Below are positions 62,427 through 64,000 of a stretch of DNA of 64,000 bases, piece by piece. The position numbers and the translations under genes were made by a program. The notes beneath the pieces were generated by a model. That model saw only the letters and a list, made by a program, of their open reading frames with translations. It was not told the DNA's origin and did not search any database. The stretch comes from an uncultured Robinsoniella sp. (lineage in GTDB: Bacteria; Bacillota; Clostridia; Lachnospirales; Lachnospiraceae): positions 1 to 64,000 of the forward strand of contig UQCR01000023.1 in NCBI GenBank assembly GCA_900539655.1, given 5' to 3'. How positions within the stretch are numbered: position 1 is the stretch's first letter; each line of letters begins with the position of its first letter.

Positions 62427-63065
62427 TTACTTTTTACTTAAAAAGGTTTTATTCTCCGTACCGTTTATCAAACGGCGGATGTTTTCACGATGCTTCCAGA
62501 AAGCTAAAATTGTCAGGAAAGCACCGATTGCATACAGCTCATACAAATGCGGCTGGGTCATGCCAAAAAATCCGGTCTGCCCAAGTACGATCAGCTCAAT
62601 CATGATTCCCACATAAACCAGGAGGGAACCAAGTGAAACGAAATGAGTTGTAAAAAAAGTGGTAAAAAATGTAACAATTCCAAGGATTGCCATAATCCAG
62701 TTAAATGATAACACAAGTCCTGCTGTTGCGGCAATCCCTTTTCCACCTTTAAAGCCTAAATAAAAAGGATAATTATGTCCTAAAATTGTGCCTGCTGCTC
62801 CGTAGAATACCAGCAGGGGAAGAATATCCTGATGTGATCTGCCAAAAATCAGGCGTATAATGACTACTGCCAGAAGACATTTCAGACAGTCACCGGCAAA
62901 AGTAATCAACCCCGCTTTTTTTCCAAGTGTCCGCAGCATATTTGTACTTCCGGCATTGCCGCTCCCGTGTTCACGAATATCGATGCCATGCATCCTGCCG
63001 TAAATATAGCTGGTCTGAAAAAGACCAAATACATATCCGATAACCAAGCAGATGATACGTTCCAT
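62427..63065 (-). CDS. plsY: Acyl-phosphate:glycerol-3-phosphate acyltransferase
   Basis: PlsY makes lysophosphatidic acid from acyl phosphate and glycerol 3-phosphate. The 212 residues have five or six transmembrane helices and the three signature loops GSGNAGSTNMLRTLGK, HNYPFYLGFKGGKGIAAT and a C-terminal loop before the helix ending in HRENIRRL. It lies between der and gpsA, with GGAG before ATG 63065. Confidence 0.96.
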   Translation of the reverse strand: MERIICLVIGYVFGLFQTSYIYGRMHGIDIREHGSGNAGSTNMLRTLGKKAGLITFAGDCLKCLLAVVIIRLIFGRSHQDILPLLVFYGAAGTILGHNYPFYLGFKGGKGIAATAGLVLSFNWIMAILGIVTFFTTFFTTHFVSLGSLLVYVGIMIELIVLGQTGFFGMTQPHLYELYAIGAFLTILAFWKHRENIRRLINGTENKTFLSKK

Positions 63066-63071
63066 AACTAA

Positions 63072-64000
63072 TTACTTCTCCTTTTCCTTACGTTCACGTA
63101 TAATAAATTTAAGCGATGTTCCTCTGAAGCCAAAGGTATCACGGATTTTGTTTTCCAGATATCTGGTGTAGGAAAAATGCATCAGCTCTTTGTCATTGAC
63201 AAAAATGACGAAGGTTGGCGGCTTTACAGCTACCTGGGTAATATAGTACAGTTTCAGTCGTTTTCCTTTGTCTGACGGAGGCTGCTGCAGTGCAACTGCT
63301 TCTGTCATAATCTCATTTAAAACTCCGGTTGCGATACGCATGGACTGATTTTCAATAACCATATTGATCGTTTCGTATATCTTATTCAGCCTTTGTCCGG
63401 TGGAAGCGGAAACAAACATAATTTCAGCGTATGGCATATAGGAAAGGGTATCTTTTACTTTGTTCGTGTATTTGTAAATCGTTTTATCATCTTTTTCAAT
63501 GGCATCCCATTTATTTACTACGATAATGACTCCCTTGCCGCGTTCATGGGCAATACCTGCAATTTTAGCATCCTGCTCGGTTACGCCTTCCACAGCATCA
63601 ATCACAACGACAACTACATCTGCGCGGTCTACTGCGGTAACAGTACGAATGATACTGTACCGTTCCAGTTCCTCTTTGATCTTACTTTTTCTACGGAGTC
63701 CGGCGGTATCAATAAATACGTATTCCTGTCCGTTAAATGTGATTGCGGTATCGATGGCATCCCTTGTGGTTCCGGCAACGTTGGATACGATAACGCGGTT
63801 TTCTCCCAGGAGCTTATTTATTATAGAAGATTTCCCAACATTGGGTTTTCCTACTACAGCTACACGGGGCCTGTCATCTTCTTCGTCTTCGGTGTCATCC
63901 AGATAGAAATGCTTTGTAACTTCATCCAGCATATCACCGATTCCAAGCTTTGAGATAGCTGAGATGGGAACCGGATCTCCAATTCCTAAGTTATAAAATT
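63072..64000 (-). CDS. der: Ribosome biogenesis GTPase Der (5' end outside window)
   Basis: Der is a double-GTPase needed for 50S subunit assembly. The window holds the end of G domain 1 (NLGIGDPVPISAISKLGIGD), an acidic linker (DDTEDEEDD), all of G domain 2 (VGKPNVGKSS, VAGTTRDA, DTAG, NKWD) and the C-terminal KH-like domain. The reading frame continues unbroken through the right edge at 64000, so the true start lies beyond the window; the in-frame ATG at 63932 is internal. plsY follows 6 bases downstream. Confidence 0.96.
   Translation of the reverse strand, partial: FYNLGIGDPVPISAISKLGIGDMLDEVTKHFYLDDTEDEEDDRPRVAVVGKPNVGKSSIINKLLGENRVIVSNVAGTTRDAIDTAITFNGQEYVFIDTAGLRRKSKIKEELERYSIIRTVTAVDRADVVVVVIDAVEGVTEQDAKIAGIAHERGKGVIIVVNKWDAIEKDDKTIYKYTNKVKDTLSYMPYAEIMFVSASTGQRLNKIYETINMVIENQSMRIATGVLNEIMTEAVALQQPPSDKGKRLKLYYITQVAVKPPTFVIFVNDKELMHFSYTRYLENKIRDTFGFRGTSLKFIIRERKEKEK

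Noticed and set aside
63393..63953. 186-codon + strand open frame opposite der
   Set aside because: Antisense to der; no family features.
1..64000. Prophage, integrative element or insertion sequence
   Set aside because: No integrase, transposase or phage structural gene; gene order is that of a core chromosomal region.

Overview
The window looks like a chromosomal core region of a spore-forming anaerobic Clostridium relative, most likely a member of the Lachnospiraceae. This is inferred from gene content and order, not from a database search. Supporting features are the cluster radC-mreBCD-mrdA-minCDE-rodA, the cluster miaB-mutS-mutL-miaA, an electron-bifurcating transhydrogenase pair (nfnAB), sporulation genes (yqfC, yqfD, a BofC-like and a SpoVB-like protein, SpoIIIE/FtsK), AGGAGG-type ribosome binding sites and moderately AT-rich DNA. 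Of about 60 genes only two (at 233 and 13431) lie on the + strand. I see no rRNA, tRNA, insertion sequence, prophage or CRISPR array, and no gene-free stretch longer than 300 bases.

Layout. 0.2-1.5 kb: a multi-cluster 4Fe-4S protein behind a strong promoter. 1.7-7 kb: RNase J, an orphan hybrid histidine kinase, D-aminoacyl-tRNA deacylase and a cytidylate-kinase-like protein. 7-13.3 kb: rluD-lspA-aroB-ylmH-sepF-yggS and a HlyD-like protein. 13.4-14.1 kb: DUF378 and a small P-loop protein. 14.2-24.9 kb: a cell-shape and division block containing dacF-like, mgsA, rodA, minEDC, a long PBP2, mreDCB and radC. 25-36.6 kb: two flavoproteins, a methionine gamma-lyase-like enzyme, miaA, mutL, mutS and miaB. 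36.8-42.2 kb: an M14 peptidase, proline synthesis (proB-DUF896-MTHFS-proA), a BofC-like protein and a pyridoxamine kinase. 42.3-48.4 kb: a flippase, a DUF3048 lipoprotein, ybeY, phoH, yqfD and yqfC. 48.4-52.3 kb: a four-gene DUF4003-luxE-luxC-DUF2284 cassette. 52.5-64 kb: rlmH, a Dabb protein, nfnAB, ftsK, uppP, a TepA-like protease, a CFI-box-like protein, gpsA, plsY and the 3' part of der.

How the genes work together. MreBCD, PBP2 and RodA form the elongation machine, MinCDE and SepF place and build the septum, and UppP and the flippase serve the lipid carrier cycle. MutS/MutL, MiaA/MiaB, Dtd, RlmH, YbeY and Der cover repair and translation quality. NfnAB balances NADH, NADPH and ferredoxin.

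Most interesting points. (1) The luxE-luxC-DUF2284 cassette with DUF4003 has its own promoter and terminator boundary and no luciferase genes. (2) A palindromic repeat occurs four times, each time in the upstream leader of a gene. (3) There is a near-perfect sigma-E-type promoter before the M14 peptidase and a sigma-G-type promoter before the BofC-like gene. (4) An eight-unit degenerate tandem repeat fills the leader of the pyridoxamine kinase. (5) A 130-base, 65% GC structured spacer lies at 44001-44130.
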